Assembly: GCF_009733845.1 (NCBI RefSeq)
Contig: NZ_WNXZ01000001.1
Location: 310,001-374,000, forward strand
Reading direction: 5' to 3'
From: Pseudactinotalea terrae
Lineage (GTDB): Bacteria > Actinomycetota > Actinomycetes > Actinomycetales > Beutenbergiaceae
DNA: 64,000 nt
A program made the translations under genes and the position numbers. The notes under the pieces are model-generated. The model did not search any database. It was not told where the DNA came from and was given only the letters and a program-made list of their open reading frames with translations. Shown here piece after piece: positions 28,269 to 36,491 of the stretch. Each line of letters starts with the position of its first letter. The first letter of the stretch is position 1.

Positions 28269-29013
28269 GGATCTCGCCGTCGTCGTCGGAGCGGCCCAGG
28301 GCATCGGCGAGGCCATCGCCCGGCGCCTGGCCCGTGGCCGCCAGCTGGTCGTGGCCGACCTCAACGGCGACGGCGCCGCGTCGCTAGCGGCGGACCTCAC
28401 CGCCCACGGGCACGCGTGCCGCTCGCTGCAGGTCGACATCGGCGACCCGGGGTCGGTCGCCGCGCTGGTCGAGGCGACGGCGGGCGCCGGTCAGGTCGCC
28501 ATCGCCGCCGGCATCTTCGCCGCGTCGCCGTCGATGGATGTGACCCCTGACGAGCTTCACCGGATCCTGGCCGTCAATCTCGTGGGCGTCTACGACGTGG
28601 CCCGCTCCTACGCGCGCACGATGGCCGCCCGTGGCGGCGGCGCCATCTGCGCCGTCGGGTCGATCGCCGCCAGGATGCCGCGCATGCGGCAGGCCGCGTA
28701 CAGCGCATCCAAGGCCGGGATGCGGCAGGCGCTGCGCGTGCTGGGCATGGAGGTGCTCCCGCTCGGGGTCCGGATCACCCTGGTCGCGCCGGGTCCGACT
28801 GCCACGCCGATGATGCAGGACTTGGCGGGCGACCACCACGGCATCCCGCTCGCGACCGGAGACCTCGCCGCGATGCGCCCACGGATCCCGGACGGGCGCG
28901 TCGGCACGCCCGACGACGTCGCCGCGGCCGTGCAGTTCCTGCTCTCGGCCGACGCCGCGCACGTGGCGCTGCACGACCTGTACGTCGACGGCGGTGAGTC
29001 GCTGGGGATGTGA
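28258..29013 (+). CDS. Short-chain dehydrogenase/reductase
   Basis: A 251-aa classical SDR. The cofactor motif is VGAAQGIG (residues 10-17), the catalytic Ser is in VGSIAARM and Tyr/Lys in YSASKAG, and the C-terminus ends DLYVDGGESLGM. Overall it recalls 2,3-dihydroxybenzoate dehydrogenase-like SDRs, but the context argues for a sugar substrate. SDRs serve as L-rhamnose 1-dehydrogenase or as 2-keto-3-deoxy-L-rhamnonate 4-dehydrogenase in non-phosphorylating rhamnose pathways. ATG 28258 overlaps the previous gene by 11 bases. Confidence 0.87.
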   Translation: MPAEDLAVVVGAAQGIGEAIARRLARGRQLVVADLNGDGAASLAADLTAHGHACRSLQVDIGDPGSVAALVEATAGAGQVAIAAGIFAASPSMDVTPDELHRILAVNLVGVYDVARSYARTMAARGGGAICAVGSIAARMPRMRQAAYSASKAGMRQALRVLGMEVLPLGVRITLVAPGPTATPMMQDLAGDHHGIPLATGDLAAMRPRIPDGRVGTPDDVAAAVQFLLSADAAHVALHDLYVDGGESLGM

Positions 29014-29053
29014 AAGCCATGACCATCGCACGAGACGAGAAAGGAACGCCGCC

Positions 29054-29989
29054 ATGACGAGCACCGGCACCTCCGCGCTCACCCCCGCGGCCCCCAGACG
29101 GGCCCGACGCCGGGTGCCGTGGCTGGTATACCTGGCGTTACTGCCACTCGTGGCCGTCCTCGGGGTATTCGCGTACTACCCGGCAGCCAGCGGGATCTGG
29201 CTGTCCTTCCAAGACGGCGTCCCAGCGATCGGCATGGAGTTCGTAGGACTGGACAACTACCGGACCATGCTGGACGACGCCCTGTTCTGGCGCTCGTTCC
29301 GCAACCTGGGGGTCATCTTCCTCTTCGGGATCACCGTCGGCTGGCTGCTGCCGATGCTCTCTGCCGAGCTGCTCATCAGCCTGCGCAGCGCGCGGCTGCA
29401 GTTCCTCTTCCGCACGCTGCTCATTGCCCCCATGGCCTTCCCCGGAGTGGTCCTGGTGCTGCTGTGGGCCGCGATGTACCAACCGAACGACGGTCTCATC
29501 AACCGGTTCCTGGAGTCAGTGGGGCTCGGTGCGCTGCAACAGAACTGGCTGGGCGACCCCGACCTGGCGCTGCTGGCGCTGCTCTTCATCGGGTTCCCGT
29601 TCGTCGCCGGGCTGCCATTCCTCGTCTTCCTGACCGCGTTGCAGAACATCCCGGTGGAGATCTTCGAGGCATGCGCGCTCGACGGTTGCGGCCGAATCCG
29701 CCGGCTGTTCCGCATCGACCTGCCGCTGATGGCGAGCCAGATCAAGCTGCTGATCTTCCTCACCACCATCGGCGTGCTGCAGTACGGGTTCGCCGCCTAC
29801 CTGACCACCGGCGGCGGCCCGAACGGTGCCACCGAGGTGCCCGTGCTGCGGATGCTGGCCGAGGCCTTCCAAGGCTCGGAGTGGGGGTACGCGGCGGCGT
29901 TGTCCACCGTCCTGTTCATCCTCGCGCTGGCGCTGAGCGTCGTGATCTTCCGCGTCCGGAAGGAGGACCCCGGTGTCCGTCCCATCTGA
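29054..29989 (+). CDS. Carbohydrate ABC transporter permease, MalF type
   Basis: A 311-aa CUT1 permease with six transmembrane helices; the first is VPWLVYLALLPLVAVLGVFA. The EAA loop is VEIFEACALDGCGRIRRLF. ATG 29054 follows GAAAGGAACG; the longer frame from 28994 overlaps the SDR stop and has no better site. It overlaps the partner permease by 17 bases. It transports the ligand of one or both paralogous binding proteins in this locus. As in the other CUT1 operon, no ATPase is encoded nearby. Confidence 0.92.
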   Translation: MTSTGTSALTPAAPRRARRRVPWLVYLALLPLVAVLGVFAYYPAASGIWLSFQDGVPAIGMEFVGLDNYRTMLDDALFWRSFRNLGVIFLFGITVGWLLPMLSAELLISLRSARLQFLFRTLLIAPMAFPGVVLVLLWAAMYQPNDGLINRFLESVGLGALQQNWLGDPDLALLALLFIGFPFVAGLPFLVFLTALQNIPVEIFEACALDGCGRIRRLFRIDLPLMASQIKLLIFLTTIGVLQYGFAAYLTTGGGPNGATEVPVLRMLAEAFQGSEWGYAAALSTVLFILALALSVVIFRVRKEDPGVRPI

Positions 29990-30920
29990 CGCTCTCGCAT
30001 CCGGCCAGGGCGCCGCCGGTGCGCCAGCTGCTGGAGCCGTCGTCTCGAGGTCAGCACCCGTCCACGTGACAGGGCGCGCACGCGGGCCCGGCTCGGGCCG
30101 GGCGGGGCGGCTCAGCCAGCTCGGGATCGTCGTCACGCTGTCGGTGATCGCGTTCGTGGGGCTGTTCCCGTTCCTGTTCATGCTGGTGACGTCCTTCAAG
30201 ACGAACGAGCAGTACTTCACCTCGTTCTGGCGACCCGCCTGGCCGCCGCACCTGGCGAACTACGTGGACGCCTTCACCCAGATCGCCCCCTACTTCGTCA
30301 CCACCGTGGTGGTCGCGGCGGGCTCGATCGTGGGCGCGCTCGCGCTGTGCACGGTCGCCGCTTTCGTGATGGCGCGCTATCAGTTCCCCGGACGGCGGCT
30401 GCTGTTCGGCGCCATCGCGCTGCTGCTGATGGTCCCGGGGATCGCCAGCCTGATCCCCAGCTTCCTACTCATGCAGCAGCTCGACCTGCTCAACACTCGG
30501 CTGGTGCTCATGATCCCGCACGTGGTGGGTGGTGCGGTGCTCGGGACGCTGCTGATGAAGACCTTCGTCGAGCAGCTCCCGCAGGAGTTCTTCGACGCCG
30601 CGCTGGTCGACGGCGCCTCCGGGACGCGGATGTTCGGCTCCATCGTGCTGCCGCTGTCGCTGCCTGTCGTCGGGACGATCGCCCTGGTCACGGTCATCGG
30701 AGTCTGGAACGACTTCTTCTGGCCGCTGCTGACGGTCAGCCAGAACGAGCTGCGGACGATCTCCGTAGGCCTGGAGTTCTTCAACGGCCAGAACGGCACC
30801 AACTACGGGCCACTGTTCGCCGGGTACGTCCTCGCGAGCCTGCCCCTGCTGCTGCTGTTCACCTTCCTGTCCAAGCACTTCCTGGCGGGCCTGTCCGGCG
30901 GCCTGACCGGGAGCAAATGA
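29973..30920 (+). CDS. Carbohydrate ABC transporter permease, MalG type
   Basis: A 315-aa CUT1 permease with a 45-residue Ala/Gly-rich N-terminal tail and six helices. The EAA loop is PQEFFDAALVDGASGTRMF, and WNDFFWPLL is typical of MalG proteins. GTG 29973 has AAGGAGG (29959-29966) seven bases before it, inside the end of the partner gene. Followed after 59 bases by SBP copy 2. Confidence 0.92.
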   Translation: MSVPSDALASGQGAAGAPAAGAVVSRSAPVHVTGRARGPGSGRAGRLSQLGIVVTLSVIAFVGLFPFLFMLVTSFKTNEQYFTSFWRPAWPPHLANYVDAFTQIAPYFVTTVVVAAGSIVGALALCTVAAFVMARYQFPGRRLLFGAIALLLMVPGIASLIPSFLLMQQLDLLNTRLVLMIPHVVGGAVLGTLLMKTFVEQLPQEFFDAALVDGASGTRMFGSIVLPLSLPVVGTIALVTVIGVWNDFFWPLLTVSQNELRTISVGLEFFNGQNGTNYGPLFAGYVLASLPLLLLFTFLSKHFLAGLSGGLTGSK

Positions 30921-30979
30921 CGCCACCGACTTTCACCACCCCGCTGCGGCGCTCGCCGCCCGAAACGAGAAGAGACGAG

Positions 30980-32449
30980 ATGACGACGACGACATCGCGC
31001 GTGCGCCTCATCGCCCTGGCCACCGCCGGCGCCCTGACGCTGGCCGCCTGCGGCGGCGGCGGCGATACAGACGAAGGCGGCGAGAACGGTGACTCCCTGG
31101 CGGGCACCACCATCACCCTCGCCGGCCCCAACCAGTGGAACAGCGACCCAGCCAGTTTCGGACCTGCCTGGGAAGCGCTGGTCGCGGCGTTCGAGGCCGA
31201 GACCGGAGTCATCGTGGAGACGACGGTGCTCCCCGTCGACCAGTTCGCGCAGACGCTGTCCACACAGCTGGCGGCGGGTACCGCGCCGGAACTGGTCTTC
31301 AACCAGGCCCCGCACGAGCCGGAGCTGGTCACCCCGCTGAACGAGTACCTAGAAGCGCCGAACCCCTTCATCGAAGGCAACACACGCTGGTGGGACGCCT
31401 TCGAGGCCGACAAGTACGGGCCCGGCGTCGCCGCCTCGGTCAACGCCGACGGCGACACCGAGTTCGTGCCGTTCAACCTCGTGGCGACCGGCGTCTTCGT
31501 CAACGCCGACATCTTCGCCGAGGTCGGTCTGGAGGCGCCGATCGAGACCTGGACCGAGTTCATCGACGGCTGCGGCGCGCTGCGGGAGGCGGGGTACACC
31601 CCGTTCGCGATGGACAACGGTGACCTCGGGCTGGGCTGGACTGTCCAGACCATTTCGAACATGCTGTTCGCCAAGTACTACGACGAGCTGAACGTCTACG
31701 CACCCGACGGCAGCGAGGGCAGCAGCCAGCAGCTGATCGCCAAGGACTGGGCCAGGGCGATCCTCAGCGGCGAGCTCGACGCCACGACGACCCCGGAGGC
31801 ACGCGCGAGCGTCGAGCTGCTCGGCGAGTTCTACGACGCCTGCGTGACCGAGAACTGGTCCGGCGTGACCCCCTCCGGCGGTGGCGCCGTCGTCGGGCTG
31901 GACGAGTTCGCCTCGGGCGGCGCGGCGATGGCTTGGGGCGTGAACTTCGGCTACTCCGCCCTCGAGAACGTCGAGTTCGAGCTCCTGAGCATGCCATTCC
32001 CCACCATCGACGAAGAAGCCCACCCGCTCTCCACCGGGTTCGAGGCCCAGTACGGCTCATCCACCGGCGGAACCAGCTACATGGTCCCGGCCACCACCGA
32101 AGGTGTCGAGCTGGACGCAGCGATCGCGTTCCTGCAGTTCGTCTCGGCACCCGAGCACATCGAGCCGTGGCTGCAGGAGACCGGAGGCATCCCCGCCGTC
32201 GTCGACGCCGAGGCCGCGCCGTCGGTCGCTGGCTTCGCCGAAGGCGCGTGGGGCGAGCAGATGCTCACCGGTGGGATGCCCGCAGGTCCGCCCGGGACCA
32301 CGATCCAGAGCGTCTACGACGGCTACCTGCTCGGCCAGCGCGACCTCGACGCGCAGCTCGCGCACCTGCAGGAGCAGTGGCTGGCTTCGCAACGCACCGC
32401 CGTGGAGGACAACGACTGGGAGTCCGAGCCGTGGGCGGCAGGCCCGTGA
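30980..32449 (+). CDS. Sugar ABC transporter substrate-binding lipoprotein, copy 2
   Basis: A 489-aa family-1 binding protein. The lipoprotein signal is LIALATAGALTLAAC (Cys about residue 23) followed by a Gly/Glu/Asp linker. It is a paralogue of the protein at 23448-24914, one residue longer, with shared blocks throughout including GGTSYMI/VPATTEG and AIAFLQF. ATG 30980 is preceded by AAGAGACGAG. The longer frame from 30347 lies within the MalG gene and is a shadow. It sits directly behind the permease pair and is the cognate binding protein by position. Confidence 0.92.
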   Translation: MTTTTSRVRLIALATAGALTLAACGGGGDTDEGGENGDSLAGTTITLAGPNQWNSDPASFGPAWEALVAAFEAETGVIVETTVLPVDQFAQTLSTQLAAGTAPELVFNQAPHEPELVTPLNEYLEAPNPFIEGNTRWWDAFEADKYGPGVAASVNADGDTEFVPFNLVATGVFVNADIFAEVGLEAPIETWTEFIDGCGALREAGYTPFAMDNGDLGLGWTVQTISNMLFAKYYDELNVYAPDGSEGSSQQLIAKDWARAILSGELDATTTPEARASVELLGEFYDACVTENWSGVTPSGGGAVVGLDEFASGGAAMAWGVNFGYSALENVEFELLSMPFPTIDEEAHPLSTGFEAQYGSSTGGTSYMVPATTEGVELDAAIAFLQFVSAPEHIEPWLQETGGIPAVVDAEAAPSVAGFAEGAWGEQMLTGGMPAGPPGTTIQSVYDGYLLGQRDLDAQLAHLQEQWLASQRTAVEDNDWESEPWAAGP

Positions 32450-32538
32450 CGCTCCACCAGCGGCTGCGCCGGACGCACGACCGCTCCCGCACTCTTCCCC
32501 CCGCACGCACTGTAGAAACCCCTCAACCGGAGGTATCC

Positions 32539-35500
32539 GTGTCGCACCACCCAGGCGGACTACGACGTCCGCGCACATTCCTGGCCGTCCTGCAGGCGGT
32601 CGCGCTGATCCTGACGCTCGGGTGGGTCGCCGGAGGCCCGGCGATGGCGGACAGCCATCCGACCGACGTCGTCGACGGCGTCAGCGGCGTCACAGCCCGC
32701 GATGACGTCATCGAGGTGTCCGGTCATGCCCCGGCCGGCGCTGAGGTCGAGGTGTACGCGCTCGGTACCGAGGCCGATCCGGCGTCGTGGCCCGAGCTCG
32801 AACCGGTCGCCACCGTGACCGCCGACGACGCCGGCACCTTCGGCGCATCGCTCCCATGGGACGCGGAGTCGGGGCTGTACTACGCCAAGTACCTGGCGGT
32901 GTCGGACGGGCAGGTGCTGGGCACCTTCCGCTACGTCGACGACAACCAGGTCACCCCGCTGCAGGACTTCGCTTACCCGGAGGCGCTGAGCAAGAAGGGC
33001 CTGCAGGTCCAGATGACCGATGACGCCGAGGTGATCGGCAACCAGCACGCGGGAATCAACATGCCGTTGGACCAGCTCATGCAGCTGGAGGACGAGGGCC
33101 CCGAGAACACCATCACCTTCGTCTCACAGGGTCGCGAGTTCTACTTCGACCGCCAGGCCGTGGAGGCGTCCGACCGGCAGATCAAGCCGCTGTCGGACAA
33201 CGACCAGATCGTCAACCTCATCCTGCTGGTGTACGCCAGCGACGACCCGAACTCGGCGGCGCAGGTGCTGATCCACCCTGACGCCGACTTCAGCGGGGGA
33301 CCGGTGTTCGGCTTCAACACCGAAACTGCCGAGGGCGTGGCGCACTACACCGCGGCTATGGAGTTCATCACCCAGCGTTACACCATGGCCGACGAGCGGT
33401 ACGGCCGGGCGGTCGGCTTCATCGTCAGCAACGAGGTCGACGCGCAGTGGACCTGGAGCAACATGGGCGACAAGCCGCTCGAGGAGTTCCTGATGTACTA
33501 CGAGCGAGCGATGCGCATCACCCACATGGCCGCCCAGGCCGCGTATGGGGGCGCGCGCACCTACACCTCGCTCACGCACTGCTGGACGATCGTCTGTGGG
33601 GCCAACCCGGACCCCGAGAACCCGACCCGCTACTACCCGGTGCGCGACGTCGTCGACGGCCTCAATGCACTGACCAAGGCGCATGGCGACTACGGCTGGT
33701 ACCTGGCGCACCACCCCTACCCGGAGAACCTGTTCGACCCGGCGTTCTGGGAAGACACGACCGCGACGGACGACGTCGAGACGACCCCGCGCATCACGTT
33801 CAAGAACATCGAGCTGCTGCCGGCCTACCTCGCACGCCCCGAGCTGTTGTTCGAGGGTGAGTCGCGCCGAGTGATCCTGTCCGAGCAGGGCTGCAACACC
33901 GCCAACAACAGCGAGGAGGCGCAGCTGCTGCAGGCGGCCTGCTATGCCCTGGCGTATTACAAGGTGCGGTTCTTGGACAGCATCGACAACTTCATCCTGC
34001 ACAGGCACGTCGACCACAAGATCGAGGGCGGCCTGCGGCTGGGGCTGTGGACCTGGGACGAGGACCGACCCGAACCGTCCTCTCCCGACGAGCGCAAGAT
34101 CATCCACGAGGTGTTCCAGTACATCGATACCGAGCGGTCCCTGGAGGTAACCGAGTCGCTGCTGGACGTCATCGGCATCGACGACTGGTCCGAGCTGGTG
34201 CCCGGGTGGGACCCCACCGCGCTCGCTCAGCGACCGCTGCCTACGGCAGTGGGGGCTTCCACCACGGCGCGGCCGAAGGGTGAGACCACCACGGTCGCCG
34301 ACTTCGCCGACGGTACCGACGGCTGGCGGATCTCCGACAACGTCACCTCGGTGACGGCGGCCGACGGCGACCTCGTGGTTGGGTTCGACTCACTGGCTTC
34401 GCTGTGGCGTGGCACCGATGTCGAGCTCACCACCCCGCTCGACGCAACCGACCAGCCGGTGCTCACCACCCAGTTGCAGGTCCCCGCCGACGCCGCCATC
34501 GGGACCCGATACGCCCGCATCAAGGTGTACTCAGGCAGCGGCGGTGTCATCGCCGAAGGCACCGCGCGGCTGGCGGACGGGGGCGGCACACAACGGGTCT
34601 CGATCGACTTGACAGGCTGGGACGGGCTGGAGGAGATCACCCGGATCAAGATCTGGGTGAGCGGCTCCACCAACGCCGACTGGGCGGGCGAGCTGCGCGT
34701 CGGCGATATCCACCTCGCTGAACGGCTGGCTGGTACCGGGCGCACCACGAACATCCAGGTGAGCGCCGCCGCCCCCCAGGGCTCGGACGTCGGCGCACCG
34801 CTGGAGCTCACCGTCACCAACAACGACCTCCGGCCGGCGGAGGCCGACCTGGTAGTCCAGCCGTGCCTGGGCATCGGCGCCGATCCCGACGCCGTTGAGC
34901 TGGATGGGCTCGGCACCGGGCAGACCCGGACCTACACCCTCGCCATCGAGACCTGGGAGCCTGCCGACCCGCAGGCCCCTACCGTCTGCCTGCAGATCCA
35001 AGGCGAACGGTTCCAGGTCCCGGTGTCGGTGCCACCACCGACGGCGGAGTCGGTCTACGACTTCGACGACGGCACCACCCAGGGCTGGCAGGCCGGGCAG
35101 AACGTCATGTCGGTCAGGGCCGCGACGAGCTTCCTCAACGGTCCCGGCGGCCCACAGGACGGCAGCCACGTGCTCGCAGCCGAGGCAGAGGTCGGCCCGG
35201 CGACCGACCTCAAGTCGGTCGTCGTGGAACCGGACGTCCCCCTCGACCTCAGCGACGCCGTCGAGGTCGTCGTGTTCCTCGACTCCTACGGCGGTGCTCC
35301 GGGCGCAACCGGCTACGAGGCGACGTTCACGCTGACGTCCGGCGAGGACGAGCTCACGGTGACGCAGCCGTACTCACCGGACAGCTGGAACGAGCTCGTG
35401 CTCGACGTCTCCGGCTGGGAGGGGCGGGCGTCGATCGACCGGATCGAGGTCGGCATGCGGGCGGTCGGCACCGACTTCGCGACCTGGAATCCGCAGTTCC

Positions 35501-35541
35501 AGATCGACTCGGTCGGCTACTACGACCGGCCTCGTTCGTGA
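32539..35541 (+). CDS. Secreted 1000-aa clan GH-A-like enzyme (DUF5722-like) with two C-terminal jelly-roll modules
   Basis: Secreted by a Sec signal (LAVLQAVALILTLGWVAGGP, cleavage likely after AMA, residue 37). Residues 40-140 form a beta-rich N-terminal module. Residues 150-560 look like a TIM barrel, starting KKGLQVQMTDDAEVIG, with an Asn-Glu pair FIVSNEVD (Glu299) and VILSEQGCN (Glu449). That is the acid/base and nucleophile arrangement of clan GH-A. From memory it matches DUF5722, whose activity I do not know. Two similar carbohydrate-binding-like modules follow (about 595-740 and 840-1000), starting DFADGTDGWRISDNVTSV and DFDDGTTQGWQAGQNVMSV. GTG 32539 follows GGAGG at five bases. It is the only clearly secreted enzyme of the locus and probably makes the oligosaccharides that are imported. 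Confidence 0.82.
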   Translation: MSHHPGGLRRPRTFLAVLQAVALILTLGWVAGGPAMADSHPTDVVDGVSGVTARDDVIEVSGHAPAGAEVEVYALGTEADPASWPELEPVATVTADDAGTFGASLPWDAESGLYYAKYLAVSDGQVLGTFRYVDDNQVTPLQDFAYPEALSKKGLQVQMTDDAEVIGNQHAGINMPLDQLMQLEDEGPENTITFVSQGREFYFDRQAVEASDRQIKPLSDNDQIVNLILLVYASDDPNSAAQVLIHPDADFSGGPVFGFNTETAEGVAHYTAAMEFITQRYTMADERYGRAVGFIVSNEVDAQWTWSNMGDKPLEEFLMYYERAMRITHMAAQAAYGGARTYTSLTHCWTIVCGANPDPENPTRYYPVRDVVDGLNALTKAHGDYGWYLAHHPYPENLFDPAFWEDTTATDDVETTPRITFKNIELLPAYLARPELLFEGESRRVILSEQGCNTANNSEEAQLLQAACYALAYYKVRFLDSIDNFILHRHVDHKIEGGLRLGLWTWDEDRPEPSSPDERKIIHEVFQYIDTERSLEVTESLLDVIGIDDWSELVPGWDPTALAQRPLPTAVGASTTARPKGETTTVADFADGTDGWRISDNVTSVTAADGDLVVGFDSLASLWRGTDVELTTPLDATDQPVLTTQLQVPADAAIGTRYARIKVYSGSGGVIAEGTARLADGGGTQRVSIDLTGWDGLEEITRIKIWVSGSTNADWAGELRVGDIHLAERLAGTGRTTNIQVSAAAPQGSDVGAPLELTVTNNDLRPAEADLVVQPCLGIGADPDAVELDGLGTGQTRTYTLAIETWEPADPQAPTVCLQIQGERFQVPVSVPPPTAESVYDFDDGTTQGWQAGQNVMSVRAATSFLNGPGGPQDGSHVLAAEAEVGPATDLKSVVVEPDVPLDLSDAVEVVVFLDSYGGAPGATGYEATFTLTSGEDELTVTQPYSPDSWNELVLDVSGWEGRASIDRIEVGMRAVGTDFATWNPQFQIDSVGYYDRPRS

Positions 35542-35555
35542 CTCGTGCGGATGCT

Positions 35556-35580
35556 CGGGCCGGGGCCACGTCCCGGCCCG
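35556..35580 (+). promoter_or_regulatory. GC-rich stem-loop between secreted enzyme and lactonase genes
   Basis: CGGGCCGGG (35556-35564) pairs perfectly with CCCGGCCCG (35572-35580) around a seven-base loop, ending ten bases before the next start codon. No T-tract follows. It could reduce transcription or translation into the downstream catabolic genes, or protect the mRNA of the secreted enzyme. Confidence 0.55.
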
Positions 35581-35590
35581 GGCGCAGCCG

Positions 35591-36457
35591 ATGATCGCCG
35601 ACAGCCACTGCCACGCCTGGCGGGTCTGGCCGTACGACCGGCGCGTCCCCGACCCCGAGCACCGCGGGACGGTCGATGCCTTGCTGTGGCAGATGGATAC
35701 GCACGGCGTCGCCCACGCGGCGGTGGTGTGCGCCCGCATCGGCGGCGGCAACGACGGCGCCGGGTTCGCCAACGCCGACAACAACGCCTATGTCGTCGAT
35801 GCGGCACGCCGGTACCCCCACCGCCTCACCGCCTGGGTCGATGTCGACAGCATGTGGCGGGCTGAGCACCACACGCCCGGGGCGGCGCGCCGGGTGGCCG
35901 ACGTTCTGGAGGAGACCGGCGCGCCGGGGGTGACCCACTACGTCCGGCCTGAAAACGACGGCTGGTTCCGCAGCGAGGACGGGCACGCGTTCGTGGCGGA
36001 GATCGCGGCACGGGGAGCGGTGCTGTCGTTGGCGGCCGGGGCGGCCTGGCTGCCCGACGTGGTCGAGATCGCGCGGCGGCACCCGTCGCTGGTGGTCCTG
36101 CTGCACCACCTCGGGCTGCCGCGCCAGGGGCGCCACCGCGAGCAGGACGTGAACGCTGTGCTCACGTGCGCCGAGGTGCCGAACATCGGCGTCAAGGCGT
36201 CCGGATTCCACTACAACGACGAGCCTGCGTGGGGCTACCCGTACCCAGCCGCCCAGCAGCTGTTCCAACGGCTACTGGATGGGTTCGGCCCGTGCCGCCT
36301 GCTCTGGGGCTCGGACTTCCCCGCCTCCCGCGACCTGCTGACCTACCGGCAGTCGATCGAGGTGGTCCGCGCGCATGCGGGACTGTCGACCGACGAGCTC
36401 GACCTCGTCATGGGCGGCAACCTCGACCGGTTGCTCCGCACTGGCTCGCTGACCTGA
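35591..36457 (+). CDS. Amidohydrolase-2-family sugar lactonase (L-rhamnono/L-fucono-lactonase-like)
   Basis: A 288-aa TIM-barrel metallohydrolase. The HxH motif is at the N-terminus (DSHCHAW, His6 and His8), LLHHLG carries further histidines, VKASG gives Lys202, and WGSDFP gives Asp242. Family PF04909 includes sugar lactonases such as L-rhamnono- and L-fucono-1,4-lactonase as well as decarboxylases. With L-rhamnonate dehydratase and an alpha-L-rhamnosidase in the same locus, a rhamnonolactonase role is the best inference. ATG 35591 lies directly after a stem-loop and has only a weak ribosome-binding site. Confidence 0.83.
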   Translation: MIADSHCHAWRVWPYDRRVPDPEHRGTVDALLWQMDTHGVAHAAVVCARIGGGNDGAGFANADNNAYVVDAARRYPHRLTAWVDVDSMWRAEHHTPGAARRVADVLEETGAPGVTHYVRPENDGWFRSEDGHAFVAEIAARGAVLSLAAGAAWLPDVVEIARRHPSLVVLLHHLGLPRQGRHREQDVNAVLTCAEVPNIGVKASGFHYNDEPAWGYPYPAAQQLFQRLLDGFGPCRLLWGSDFPASRDLLTYRQSIEVVRAHAGLSTDELDLVMGGNLDRLLRTGSLT

Positions 36458-36491
36458 CGCCCGATCCGGTTCGAGAAGGAGAGTCGTCGGC

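Noticed and set aside
30347-30979. Upstream extension of the SBP copy 2 frame
   Set aside because: It runs through the MalG permease in another frame and would place 211 non-family residues before a lipoprotein signal; ATG 30980 is the natural start.
31933-32538. Upstream extension of the secreted 1000-aa enzyme frame
   Set aside because: It lies within SBP copy 2 and has Arg-rich shadow composition; the signal peptide and a strong ribosome-binding site fix the start at GTG 32539.
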